Shown: one piece after another, positions 16,154-23,204 of the stretch
Position numbering within the stretch: position 1 is the stretch's first letter
Layout: each line of letters starts with the position of its first letter
From: Pseudomonas sp. R5(2019)
GTDB taxonomy: Bacteria; Pseudomonadota; Gammaproteobacteria; Pseudomonadales; Pseudomonadaceae
Assembly: GCF_009905435.1 (NCBI RefSeq)
Contig: NZ_JAAAMT010000051.1
Coordinates: 1-37,918, forward strand
DNA length: 37,918 nucleotides
Reading direction: 5' to 3'
Notes under the pieces: generated by a model
The model's database searches: none
What the model was told of the DNA's origin: nothing
What the model saw: only the letters and a program-made list of their open reading frames with translations
Program-made: the position numbers and the translations under genes

Positions 16154-16633
16154 GTGATCGACCCCGATGGTTTCCGCCCCAATGTCGGGATTATTCTGAC
16201 GAATGATGCCGGTCAGGTGCTATGGGCGCGGCGTATCAACCAGGATGCCTGGCAGTTTCCCCAGGGAGGTATCAACCCCCAGGAAACGCCGGAAGAGGCC
16301 TTGTACCGCGAGCTGAACGAAGAAGTAGGGCTGGAGCGCCAGGATGTGGAAATTCTTGCCTGCACCCGTGGCTGGTTGCGTTATCGTTTACCCCAGCGTC
16401 TGGTCAGGACCCACAGCCAGCCGTTGTGCATTGGCCAGAAACAGAAGTGGTTCCTGCTGCGGCTGATTTCCAACGAGCAGCGAGTCAGGATGGATTTGAC
16501 CGGTAAACCGGAATTCGATGGCTGGCGTTGGGTCAGCTATTGGTACCCGCTGGGCCAGGTGGTGACATTCAAGCGCGAGGTTTACCGCCGCGCACTAAAA
16601 GAGCTTGCCCCGCGCCTGCTGGCGCGCGACTGA
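16154..16633 (+). CDS. rppH: RNA pyrophosphohydrolase
   Basis: A 159-aa Nudix hydrolase that removes pyrophosphate from 5'-triphosphate mRNA and so starts 5'-end-dependent decay by RNase E. The Nudix box is complete at residues 38–60 (GGINPQETPEEALYRELNEE then VGL), and the N-terminus MIDPDGFRPNVGIILTNDAG is the standard RppH opening. Translation starts at a GTG (16154) with GAGG 8 nt upstream; the open frame back to 16094 is not family-like. ptsP follows after 22 bp and is probably cotranscribed, the conserved gammaproteobacterial rppH–ptsP arrangement. Confidence 0.96.
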   Translation: MIDPDGFRPNVGIILTNDAGQVLWARRINQDAWQFPQGGINPQETPEEALYRELNEEVGLERQDVEILACTRGWLRYRLPQRLVRTHSQPLCIGQKQKWFLLRLISNEQRVRMDLTGKPEFDGWRWVSYWYPLGQVVTFKREVYRRALKELAPRLLARD

Positions 16634-16655
16634 CGACGGAGTTCGACCCCGAGCC

Positions 16656-18935
16656 ATGCTCAATACGCTGCGCAAGATCGTCCAGGAAGTCAACTCCGCC
16701 AAGGATCTCAAGTCGGCGTTGGGGATCATTGTCATGCGCGTCAAGGAGGCCATGAGCAGTCAGGTCTGCTCGGTCTACTTGCTCGACCCGGAAACCAACC
16801 GGTTTGTGCTGATGGCCACCGAGGGCTTGAACAAACGTTCGATCGGCAAGGTCAGCATGGCCCCGAACGAGGGTCTGGTGGGGCTGGTCGGTACACGTGA
16901 AGAACCGCTGAACCTGGAAAACGCCGCCGACCACCCGCGCTATCGCTACTTTGCCGAAACCGGCGAAGAACGCTTCGCTTCCTTCCTGGGCGCACCGATC
17001 ATCCACCACCGTCGGGTCGTGGGGGTTCTGGTTATCCAGCAAAAGGAGCGTCGCCAGTTCGACGAGGGCGAAGAAGCCTTCCTGGTCACCATGAGCGCGC
17101 AGCTGGCCGGGGTTATCGCCCACGCTGAAGCGACCGGCTCCATCCGTGGCCTGGGCCGTCAGGGCAAGGGTATCCAGGAAGCCAAGTTCGTCGGTGTCCC
17201 GGGCTCCCCCGGTGCCGCGGTCGGTACCGCGGTGGTCATGCTGCCGCCGGCTGACCTGGACGTGGTGCCGGACAAGTCCGTCACCGACATTGATGCCGAA
17301 CTCAAGCTTTTCAACAATGCCCTCGAAGGCGTGCGCGAAGACATGCGCACCCTGTCGGCGAAGCTGGCTACCCAGCTGCGCCCGGAAGAACGGGCCTTGT
17401 TCGACGTTTACCTGATGATGCTCGAAGACGCGGCGCTGGGCGGCGAAGTGGTGCAGGTCATCAAGACCGGCCAATGGGCCCAGGGCGCCTTGCGTCAGGT
17501 GGTGGTCGAGCACGTCAACCGTTTCGAGCTGATGGACGACGAATACCTGCGCGAGCGTGCCTCGGACGTCAAGGACCTGGGCCGGCGCCTGCTGGCTTAT
17601 CTGCAAGAGGCTCGCCAGCAAACCCTGGTCTACCCCGACAACTCCATTCTGGTCAGTGAAGAGCTGACCCCGGCCATGCTCGGCGAAGTGCCGGAGGGCA
17701 AGCTGGTCGGCCTGGTGTCGGTATTGGGCTCGGGCAACTCCCACGTGGCGATCCTGGCACGGGCCATGGGCATCCCGACGGTCATGGGCGTGGTCGACTT
17801 GCCGTATTCGAAAGTCGATGGCATCGGCATGATCGTCGATGGCTACCACGGTGAGGTCTATACCAACCCCAGTGACGTGCTGAGCAAGCAATACGCCGTC
17901 GTGGTGGAAGAAGAGCGTCAGCTGTCCCAGGGCCTCGATGCCCTGCGCGAGTTGCCCTGTGTGACCCTCGATGGCCACCGCATGCCACTGTGGGTCAACA
18001 CCGGCCTGCTGGCCGATGTGGCGCGGGCGCAGCAACGCGGCGCTGAAGGTGTCGGCCTGTACCGCACCGAAGTCCCGTTCATGATCAACCAGCGCTTTCC
18101 CAGCGAGAAAGAACAGCTGGCGATCTACCGCGAACAACTGGCCGCCTTCCACCCGCTACCGGTGACCATGCGCAGCCTGGACATCGGTGGTGACAAGGCG
18201 CTGTCGTATTTCCCCATCAAGGAAGACAACCCGTTCCTGGGCTGGCGCGGCATCCGCGTGACCCTCGACCACCCGGAAATCTTCCTGGTCCAGACCCGCG
18301 CCATGCTCAAGGCCAGTGAAGGCCTGAACAACCTGCGCATTCTGCTGCCGATGATTTCCGGTATCCATGAACTGGAAGAAGCCCTGCACCTGATTCACCG
18401 CGCCTGGGGTGAAGTGCGCGACGAAGGCACCGACGTGCCGATGCCGCCAGTGGGGGTGATGATCGAGATTCCGGCCGCGGTCTACCAGACCCGCGAACTG
18501 GCGCGGCAGGTGGATTTCCTCTCGGTCGGCTCCAACGACCTGACCCAATACCTGCTGGCGGTGGACCGCAACAACCCGCGCGTTGCCGACCTCTACGACT
18601 ATATGCACCCGGCGGTGCTGCAGGCCCTGCAGCACGTGGTCACCGAAGCTCATGCCGAAGGCAAGCCGGTGAGCATTTGCGGTGAAATGGCCGGCGACCC
18701 GGCGGCGGCGGTGCTGTTGATGGCGATGGGCTTTGACAGCCTGTCGATGAACGCCACCAACTTGCCGAAAGTGAAGTGGATGCTGCGCCAGATCAGCATG
18801 AGCAAATCCAGCGAATTGCTCACGCAGGTCATGACCATCGACAACCCGCAGGTGATCCACAGCACGCTGCAACTGACGCTGAAGAACCTGGGGCTGGGGC
18901 GGATGATCAATCCGGCTTCGCCCAAGAAGCTGTAG
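16656..18935 (+). CDS. ptsP: Phosphoenolpyruvate–protein phosphotransferase PtsP (EI-Ntr)
   Basis: A 759-aa enzyme I of the nitrogen phosphotransferase system, passing phosphate from PEP to NPr (PtsO) and on to PtsN. An N-terminal GAF domain (about 1–155) is the sensory region. Next come the EI N-terminal domain (about 177–300), the swivelling phosphohistidine domain with His363 (GSGNSHVAILARAMGIP), and the PEP-binding TIM barrel (about 425–740: YRTEVPFMINQRFP, RSLDIGGDKALSYF, VGSNDLTQYLLAVDRNN, VSICGEMAGD). No HPr domain is fused. The ATG at 16656 gives the standard MLNTLRKIVQEV start. It ends before a REPIN that separates it from the convergent NRDE gene. Confidence 0.96.
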   Translation: MLNTLRKIVQEVNSAKDLKSALGIIVMRVKEAMSSQVCSVYLLDPETNRFVLMATEGLNKRSIGKVSMAPNEGLVGLVGTREEPLNLENAADHPRYRYFAETGEERFASFLGAPIIHHRRVVGVLVIQQKERRQFDEGEEAFLVTMSAQLAGVIAHAEATGSIRGLGRQGKGIQEAKFVGVPGSPGAAVGTAVVMLPPADLDVVPDKSVTDIDAELKLFNNALEGVREDMRTLSAKLATQLRPEERALFDVYLMMLEDAALGGEVVQVIKTGQWAQGALRQVVVEHVNRFELMDDEYLRERASDVKDLGRRLLAYLQEARQQTLVYPDNSILVSEELTPAMLGEVPEGKLVGLVSVLGSGNSHVAILARAMGIPTVMGVVDLPYSKVDGIGMIVDGYHGEVYTNPSDVLSKQYAVVVEEERQLSQGLDALRELPCVTLDGHRMPLWVNTGLLADVARAQQRGAEGVGLYRTEVPFMINQRFPSEKEQLAIYREQLAAFHPLPVTMRSLDIGGDKALSYFPIKEDNPFLGWRGIRVTLDHPEIFLVQTRAMLKASEGLNNLRILLPMISGIHELEEALHLIHRAWGEVRDEGTDVPMPPVGVMIEIPAAVYQTRELARQVDFLSVGSNDLTQYLLAVDRNNPRVADLYDYMHPAVLQALQHVVTEAHAEGKPVSICGEMAGDPAAAVLLMAMGFDSLSMNATNLPKVKWMLRQISMSKSSELLTQVMTIDNPQVIHSTLQLTLKNLGLGRMINPASPKKL

Positions 18936-18949
18936 TCCGCGTCGCAGCT

Positions 18950-19030
18950 ATTCGCGGATAAATCCGCTCCCACATTCCCCGCTCATAGTATGCGGAGGGG
19001 GCTTTTGTGGGAGCGGATTTATCCGCGAAT
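18950..19030. repeat. REPIN 5 (family b)
   Basis: Perfect 25-nt inverted arms (18950–18974 and 19006–19030) enclose a 31-nt spacer with its own short GC stem (CCCCGC…GCGGAGGGG). The right arm supplies the last three codons and the TAA stop of the NRDE gene on the minus strand. Confidence 0.9.
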
Positions 19031-19783
19031 AGGGCCCTGAAGACTCACCACTACCTCCCCCAAATGCCCGCCATACGGCCCGAAACTGCGCTCCACCATC
19101 CGCCGCGATCCATCCGCCCCAACAATCAGCACAGTGCTCGCCCGCGTCCCGTAGCTTGGGCTGGCGATAAATACACTGGACAGCAGACTCTCGGTCGCCA
19201 AGCCCACCCCCGTATCCGGTAATTCAGCAAAAGCAGCCGGCTGCGGATCAGCCAGCACGCTCAACAGCGCTTGCGGGTCAGCCGTCTCAAGCCGCGCCTG
19301 GAGCGCTGAACGCGCCTTGACCACCTTCGGCCATGGGGTATCCAGCCCGGCATTGGACAATCCATAAACGCCCGCCGCCAATACCCTCGGCACTGGGTCA
19401 ATCGCGCTCAGGTAGGCCAGCTGCTCGCCCGTGCCCACCAGCAGATTGAACCCGGCGTAATCATCCGAGCGCCTGGCCACTTCGTTCAAATACTGATCAA
19501 CCGACTGCTCGCGGGTCAGAAACCCCGCCACCAGTTCGCCCCGCGAGCGACGCCCCAGCGGCTGGTTGGGGTTGCGAATATTGGTCAAGGCAGCAAAGCG
19601 CCCGTTGGGACCGACGCCGAGCCAGGTGCCGCCGGCTTCCAGGTCACGCCCGGCGTACACCCCGGGAAATTCCTCCCACGCCGCCAGCGGCTGGCTCGGC
19701 CGGGCGTAGAACTCATCGCGGTTGGCCGCAACGATCAGCGGCTGGGCGTGGCCCGGCCGCCAGGCAAACACAATCAGACACAT
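19019..19783 (-). CDS. NRDE (TANGO2-like) family protein
   Basis: A 254-aa protein of the NRDE family. It starts MCLIVFAWRPGH, with Cys at position 2 (the putative N-terminal nucleophile of this Ntn-like fold), and carries the name-giving AANRDEFYARPSQPLAAW motif at about residues 19–36. Further family blocks are GTWLGVGPNGRFAALTN and YGLSNAGLDTPWPKV. Bacterial and eukaryotic TANGO2 proteins have been linked to haem or lipid handling, but the function here is unproven. AGGGA lies 8 nt before the ATG at 19783. The final Ile-Arg-Gly and TAA are encoded by the REPIN arm. It diverges from the tauE-like gene. Confidence 0.85.
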   Translation of the reverse strand: MCLIVFAWRPGHAQPLIVAANRDEFYARPSQPLAAWEEFPGVYAGRDLEAGGTWLGVGPNGRFAALTNIRNPNQPLGRRSRGELVAGFLTREQSVDQYLNEVARRSDDYAGFNLLVGTGEQLAYLSAIDPVPRVLAAGVYGLSNAGLDTPWPKVVKARSALQARLETADPQALLSVLADPQPAAFAELPDTGVGLATESLLSSVFIASPSYGTRASTVLIVGADGSRRMVERSFGPYGGHLGEVVVSLQGPIRG

Positions 19784-19901
19784 AGGCGAAGTCCCTGTGA
19801 TTTCCCTCACTCTACCCAGACTTCCGGGCGCTATCCATCGTCTTCACTAGAGCCGAGGGCCCGGCTTCCGTTACCATGCCGGACTCATTTTGGGGGCAAC
19901 G

Positions 19902-20684
19902 ATGGAATTTCTGCTCTATCTGGTTCTGGGCGCTTGCGCGGGCGTACTCGCCGGGCTGTTTGGCGTGGGCGGCGGCATCATCATCGTTCCGGTGCTGGTC
20001 TTCAGCTTCACCCTGCAGGGTTTCGACGCCTCAGTGCTCACCCACCTGGCGGTGGGCACCTCACTGGCGACGATCATCTTCACCTCGGTCAATGCCATTC
20101 GCGAGCATCACCTGCGCGGTGCCGTGCAGTGGCCGGTGTTTGTCTGGATTACCCTGGGCATCCTGATCGGCGCGGGCATCGGGGCGAAAACCGCCTCGCT
20201 GATTCAGGGGCCGTACCTGCAAAAAATCATCGGTACGTTCGCCGTGCTGGTGTCCTTGCAAATGGCCCTTGATCTCAGGCCCAAGGCCAGCAGCGCGGTG
20301 CCCGGCAAAGCCGGCCTGACCGCCGCCGGCAGCGTGATCGGCTGGGCCTCGGCAATCTTCGGTATTGGCGGCGGATCGCTGACGGTGCCCTTCCTGACCT
20401 GGCGCAGCCTGCCGATGCAGCAAGCGGTCGCCACCTCGTCGGCCTGTGGCTTTCCGATTGCCGTGGCCAGCGCGCTGAGTTTCATGGTGCTGGGCTGGCA
20501 CGACCCGCTGTTGCCGCCCCATAGCCTGGGGTTTGTGTACTTACCGGCATTGCTGGGGATTGCCCTGACCAGCATGTTTTTCGCCCGTTTCGGTGCTCGC
20601 CTGGCGCACAAGCTGTCGCCGCGGTTGCTTAAACGGCTGTTTGCCGCACTGCTGTTTTGTGTCGGCTTGAGTTTTTTGCTCTGA
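19902..20684 (+). CDS. TauE/SafE family membrane transporter
   Basis: A 260-aa polytopic inner-membrane protein with about eight hydrophobic segments arranged as two repeats. Each repeat starts with the glycine signature: AGLFGVGGGIIIVPVL near residue 16 and SAIFGIGGGSLTVPFL near residue 150. Family members export sulfite, sulfoacetate or other small anions; the substrate here is unknown. GGGGG lies 5 nt before the ATG at 19902. lgt follows after 13 bp with its own AGGAG, so the two are probably cotranscribed, an order shared with PAO1 PA0340–PA0341. Confidence 0.88.
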   Translation: MEFLLYLVLGACAGVLAGLFGVGGGIIIVPVLVFSFTLQGFDASVLTHLAVGTSLATIIFTSVNAIREHHLRGAVQWPVFVWITLGILIGAGIGAKTASLIQGPYLQKIIGTFAVLVSLQMALDLRPKASSAVPGKAGLTAAGSVIGWASAIFGIGGGSLTVPFLTWRSLPMQQAVATSSACGFPIAVASALSFMVLGWHDPLLPPHSLGFVYLPALLGIALTSMFFARFGARLAHKLSPRLLKRLFAALLFCVGLSFLL

Positions 20685-20697
20685 AGAAGGAGTCACC

Positions 20698-21510
20698 ATG
20701 CTGCCTTACCCGCAGATCGACCCTGTGGCCTTGGCCATTGGTCCGCTGAAAATTCACTGGTACGGCCTGATGTACCTGGTCGGTATTGGCGGCGCCTGGT
20801 TGCTGGCATCCGCCAGATTGCGCCGCTTCGATCCGACCTGGAGCCGCGAAAAGCTCTCCGACCTGGTGTTCTGGTGCGCCATGGGCGTCATTGTCGGCGG
20901 GCGGCTGGGCTATGTGCTGTTCTACGACCTGCATGCCTACCTCGCCAACCCGGCGCTGATCTTCGAAGTGTGGAAGGGCGGCATGTCGTTCCACGGCGGC
21001 TTTATCGGTGTGATGCTGGCGGTCCTGTGGTTTGGCAAGCGCAACAACAAGTCGTTCTTCGAGCTGATGGATTTCATCGCGCCGCTGGTGCCGATTGGCC
21101 TGGGTGCCGGGCGGATTGGCAACTTCATCAACGCTGAACTCTGGGGCAAACCGACCGATTTGCCATGGGCGATGGTGTTCCCGTCGTTCAGCGATCCGGC
21201 CCAGCTGCCGCGCCATCCGTCGCAGCTCTACCAATTTGCCCTCGAAGGTGTGGCACTGTTCCTGATTCTCTGGGCGTTTTCGCGCAAGCCGCGGCCAACC
21301 ATGGCGGTGTCCGGCATGTTTGCGCTGTTCTACGGCATTTTCCGTTTCATCGTCGAGTTCGTCCGCGTGCCGGACGCCCAACTTGGCTATCTGGCCTTCG
21401 GCTGGCTGACCATGGGTCAGGTACTGTGCGTACCGATGATTGTCGCGGGTATTGGCTTGATCTGGTGGGCCTACCACCGCGCGCCGACCGCCAAGGGCGC
21501 AGCGCTTTAA
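20698..21510 (+). CDS. lgt: Prolipoprotein diacylglyceryl transferase
   Basis: A 270-aa inner-membrane enzyme that moves diacylglycerol from phosphatidylglycerol to the lipobox cysteine of prolipoproteins, the first step in lipoprotein maturation. The signature GRIGNFINAELWG (about 138–150) holds the essential Arg139, and GMSFHGG contains His99; both match the essential E. coli positions 143 and 103. About seven membrane segments are visible. AGGAG lies just upstream of the ATG. It is followed 50 bp later by thyA, the common lgt–thyA order, with a GC-rich hairpin in the gap. Confidence 0.97.
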   Translation: MLPYPQIDPVALAIGPLKIHWYGLMYLVGIGGAWLLASARLRRFDPTWSREKLSDLVFWCAMGVIVGGRLGYVLFYDLHAYLANPALIFEVWKGGMSFHGGFIGVMLAVLWFGKRNNKSFFELMDFIAPLVPIGLGAGRIGNFINAELWGKPTDLPWAMVFPSFSDPAQLPRHPSQLYQFALEGVALFLILWAFSRKPRPTMAVSGMFALFYGIFRFIVEFVRVPDAQLGYLAFGWLTMGQVLCVPMIVAGIGLIWWAYHRAPTAKGAAL

Positions 21511-21519
21511 AATTCAGCA

Positions 21520-21541
21520 GGGCAGGGCGCAGGCCCTGCCC
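21520..21541 (+). terminator. GC-rich hairpin between lgt and thyA (attenuator-like)
   Basis: A perfect 9-bp stem GGGCAGGGC/GCCCTGCCC with a 4-nt loop fills much of the 50-bp lgt–thyA gap. No T-tract follows, so partial termination, mRNA stabilisation or a worn REP are all possible. Confidence 0.45.
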
Positions 21542-21560
21542 GCCTCGATACAGGTAAGTC

Positions 21561-22532
21561 ATGAAGCAATATCTTGATCTGGTCGCGCATGTGATCAAAA
21601 ACGGCACTCTGCAAGGCAACCGCACGGGTGTGCGGACCATCAGCTTCCCAGGGGCCATGCTGCGTTTCGATCTGCAGGAAGGCTTTCCGGCCATCACTAC
21701 CCGCCGGCTGGCATTCAAATCGGCGATCGGCGAAATGGTCGGTTTTCTGCGTGGCGTGAACAACGCGGCCGAATTCCGCGAGCTGGGCTGCAAGGTCTGG
21801 GACCAGAACGCTAACGAAAACGCCCAGTGGCTGGCCAACCCGTTCCGTCAGGGCACCGATGACCTGGGCGAGATCTACGGCGTGCAATGGCGCCAATGGC
21901 CGGCCTACAAGCGCATCCCGCTGAGCAACCCGGCCGCCATCGAACTGGCCCGCAGCCAGGGTTACCAGCAGATCGCCGAAGCCTGCGAAGACGGCGAAGC
22001 CTTTGTCGTTTTGTACAAGGCCATCGACCAGATTCGCCAGTGCGTCGACACCATCATCAACGACCCGGGCAGCCGCCGCATCCTGTTCCACGGCTGGAAC
22101 TGCGCCCAGCTCGATGAAATGGCCTTGCCGCCGTGCCACCTGCTGTACCAGTTCCACCCGAATGCCGAGACGAAGGAAATCTCCCTGACCCTGTACATTC
22201 GCTCCAACGACCTGGGTCTGGGTACGCCGTTCAACCTGACGGAAGGCGCTGCGCTGCTGTCGCTGGTGGGTCGCCTGACCGGTTACACGCCGCGCTGGTT
22301 CACCTATTTCATCGGCGATGCGCACGTCTACGAGAACCACCTGGACATGCTCAACGAACAGCTCAAGCGCGAGCCCCTGCCGGCGCCGAAGCTGGTCATC
22401 TCCGAGCGCGTACCGGAGTTCGCCAAGACCGGCGTTTACCAGCCCGAGTGGCTGGAGCTGATCGAGCCGAGCGACTTCAGCCTCGAAGGCTACGACCACC
22501 ACGCGCCAATGACCGCACCGATGGCGGTCTGA
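21561..22532 (+). CDS. thyA: Thymidylate synthase (long form)
   Basis: A 323-aa enzyme making dTMP from dUMP with methylenetetrahydrofolate. The catalytic Cys192 is in MALPPCHLLYQF, with SRRILFHGWN before it and the dUMP/folate-binding SNDLGLGTPFNLTEGAALLS after it. It is about 60 residues longer than E. coli ThyA (264 aa). The extra sequence is mainly an internal insertion at about residues 115–155, between YGVQWRQWP and the DQIRQCVDTI segment, which replaces the short loop of the E. coli enzyme. The frame is intact, so this is a subfamily trait. AGGTAA precedes the ATG. Followed by a REPIN. Confidence 0.96.
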   Translation: MKQYLDLVAHVIKNGTLQGNRTGVRTISFPGAMLRFDLQEGFPAITTRRLAFKSAIGEMVGFLRGVNNAAEFRELGCKVWDQNANENAQWLANPFRQGTDDLGEIYGVQWRQWPAYKRIPLSNPAAIELARSQGYQQIAEACEDGEAFVVLYKAIDQIRQCVDTIINDPGSRRILFHGWNCAQLDEMALPPCHLLYQFHPNAETKEISLTLYIRSNDLGLGTPFNLTEGAALLSLVGRLTGYTPRWFTYFIGDAHVYENHLDMLNEQLKREPLPAPKLVISERVPEFAKTGVYQPEWLELIEPSDFSLEGYDHHAPMTAPMAV

Positions 22533-22561
22533 TACAAGGAACCAAGCGACGACATCCCTAA

Positions 22562-22650
22562 TGTGGGAGCGGAATTATCCGCGAATACAGGCGCCACGGT
22601 GTCTCATGCAAACCGCGGTGAAGCTATTCGCGGATAAATCCGCTCCCACA
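22562..22650. repeat. REPIN 6 (family b, opposite arm order)
   Basis: 25-nt inverted arms (22562–22586 and 22626–22650) with one mismatch lie between the convergent thyA and cadR. Compared with the two other family b REPINs, the arm order is reversed: the TGTGGGAGC end faces outward on the left. The mismatch is in the left arm core (GGAATTATCC instead of the GGATTTATCC expected). Confidence 0.88.
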
Positions 22651-22672
22651 GGGAATTTTCGCGCTTCATCCC

Positions 22673-22698
22673 AAGCCACGGGTCAATGCCCGTGGCTT
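22673..22698. terminator. Hairpin overlapping the cadR stop codon
   Basis: A perfect 10-bp stem AAGCCACGGG/CCCGTGGCTT has its 6-nt loop holding the cadR stop codon (complement of 22683–22685). One arm encodes the end of the His-rich tail of CadR. There is no T-tract, so it may stabilise the 3' end or act as a weak terminator. Confidence 0.45.
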
Positions 22699-23132
22699 CT
22701 GCCTACATGGGAGTGCTCCGTCTCTGGAGCCGTTACCCCACCGCTGACTTCCAATTGCTGCAAGATCGCACACTGATCCACGTGATTCGGTGCGCTGCAG
22801 CGTTGGCGCAACTCCAGCAACTGCTGCTGCAAGGCCATCAGCCCGTCGATGCGCGCCTTGACGTGGTGGATATGCTCATCCACCAGCGCATTGACACTCT
22901 CACAGGCGTCCTCTGGGCTGTCGCGCAGGTTCAGCAGGCCACGGATTTCTTCCAGGGTCATGTCCAGGGTGCGGCAGTTGCGGATAAAGGTCAGGCGCTC
23001 GACGTGGGCCTGGGTGTAGAGGCGGTAATTGCCTTCGCTGCGGGCGGGCTCGGGCAGCAGGTTTTCCCGTTCGTAGTAGCGGATGGTTTCAACCTGGCAG
23101 TCGGTCGCTTTCGCCAGTTCTCCGATTTTCAT
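22683..23132 (-). CDS. cadR: MerR-family cadmium/lead/zinc-responsive regulator CadR
   Basis: A 149-aa MerR activator. The N-terminal winged helix (MKIGELAKATDCQVETIRYY) is followed by a dimerisation helix and metal-binding cysteines Cys77 (EDACESV), Cys112 and Cys121 (RCSAPNHVDQC). The C-terminal tail is His-rich (EHSHVGRSHGH), a hallmark of Pseudomonas CadR that adds a second metal site. It diverges from cadA with 72 bp between the starts, and the MerR-type operator lies in the gap. GGAG is about 9 nt before the ATG. It is expected to bind the cadA promoter and untwist it when Cd(II) is bound. Confidence 0.93.
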   Translation of the reverse strand: MKIGELAKATDCQVETIRYYERENLLPEPARSEGNYRLYTQAHVERLTFIRNCRTLDMTLEEIRGLLNLRDSPEDACESVNALVDEHIHHVKARIDGLMALQQQLLELRQRCSAPNHVDQCAILQQLEVSGGVTAPETEHSHVGRSHGH

Positions 23133-23153
23133 GCCGAAGATCTCCAGTGGGTG

Positions 23154-23184
23154 TTGACCCTATAGTGGCTACAGGGTGTTCACT
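23154..23184 (+). promoter_or_regulatory. cadA promoter with CadR operator
   Basis: The −35-like TTGACC (23154–23159) and −10-like TTCACT (23179–23184) are 19 nt apart, the overlong spacing that MerR activators correct by bending. An interrupted dyad at 23157–23177 (ACCCTATAGT/GCTACAGGGT, 8 of 10 positions paired) fills the spacer. It is 20–50 nt upstream of the cadA ATG. Confidence 0.8.
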
Positions 23185-23204
23185 ACGCAACAGGACATTT
23201 AGGG

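Noticed and set aside
16569..18152. 527-aa open frame antisense to ptsP
   Set aside because: Shadow of PtsP; no recognisable domain.
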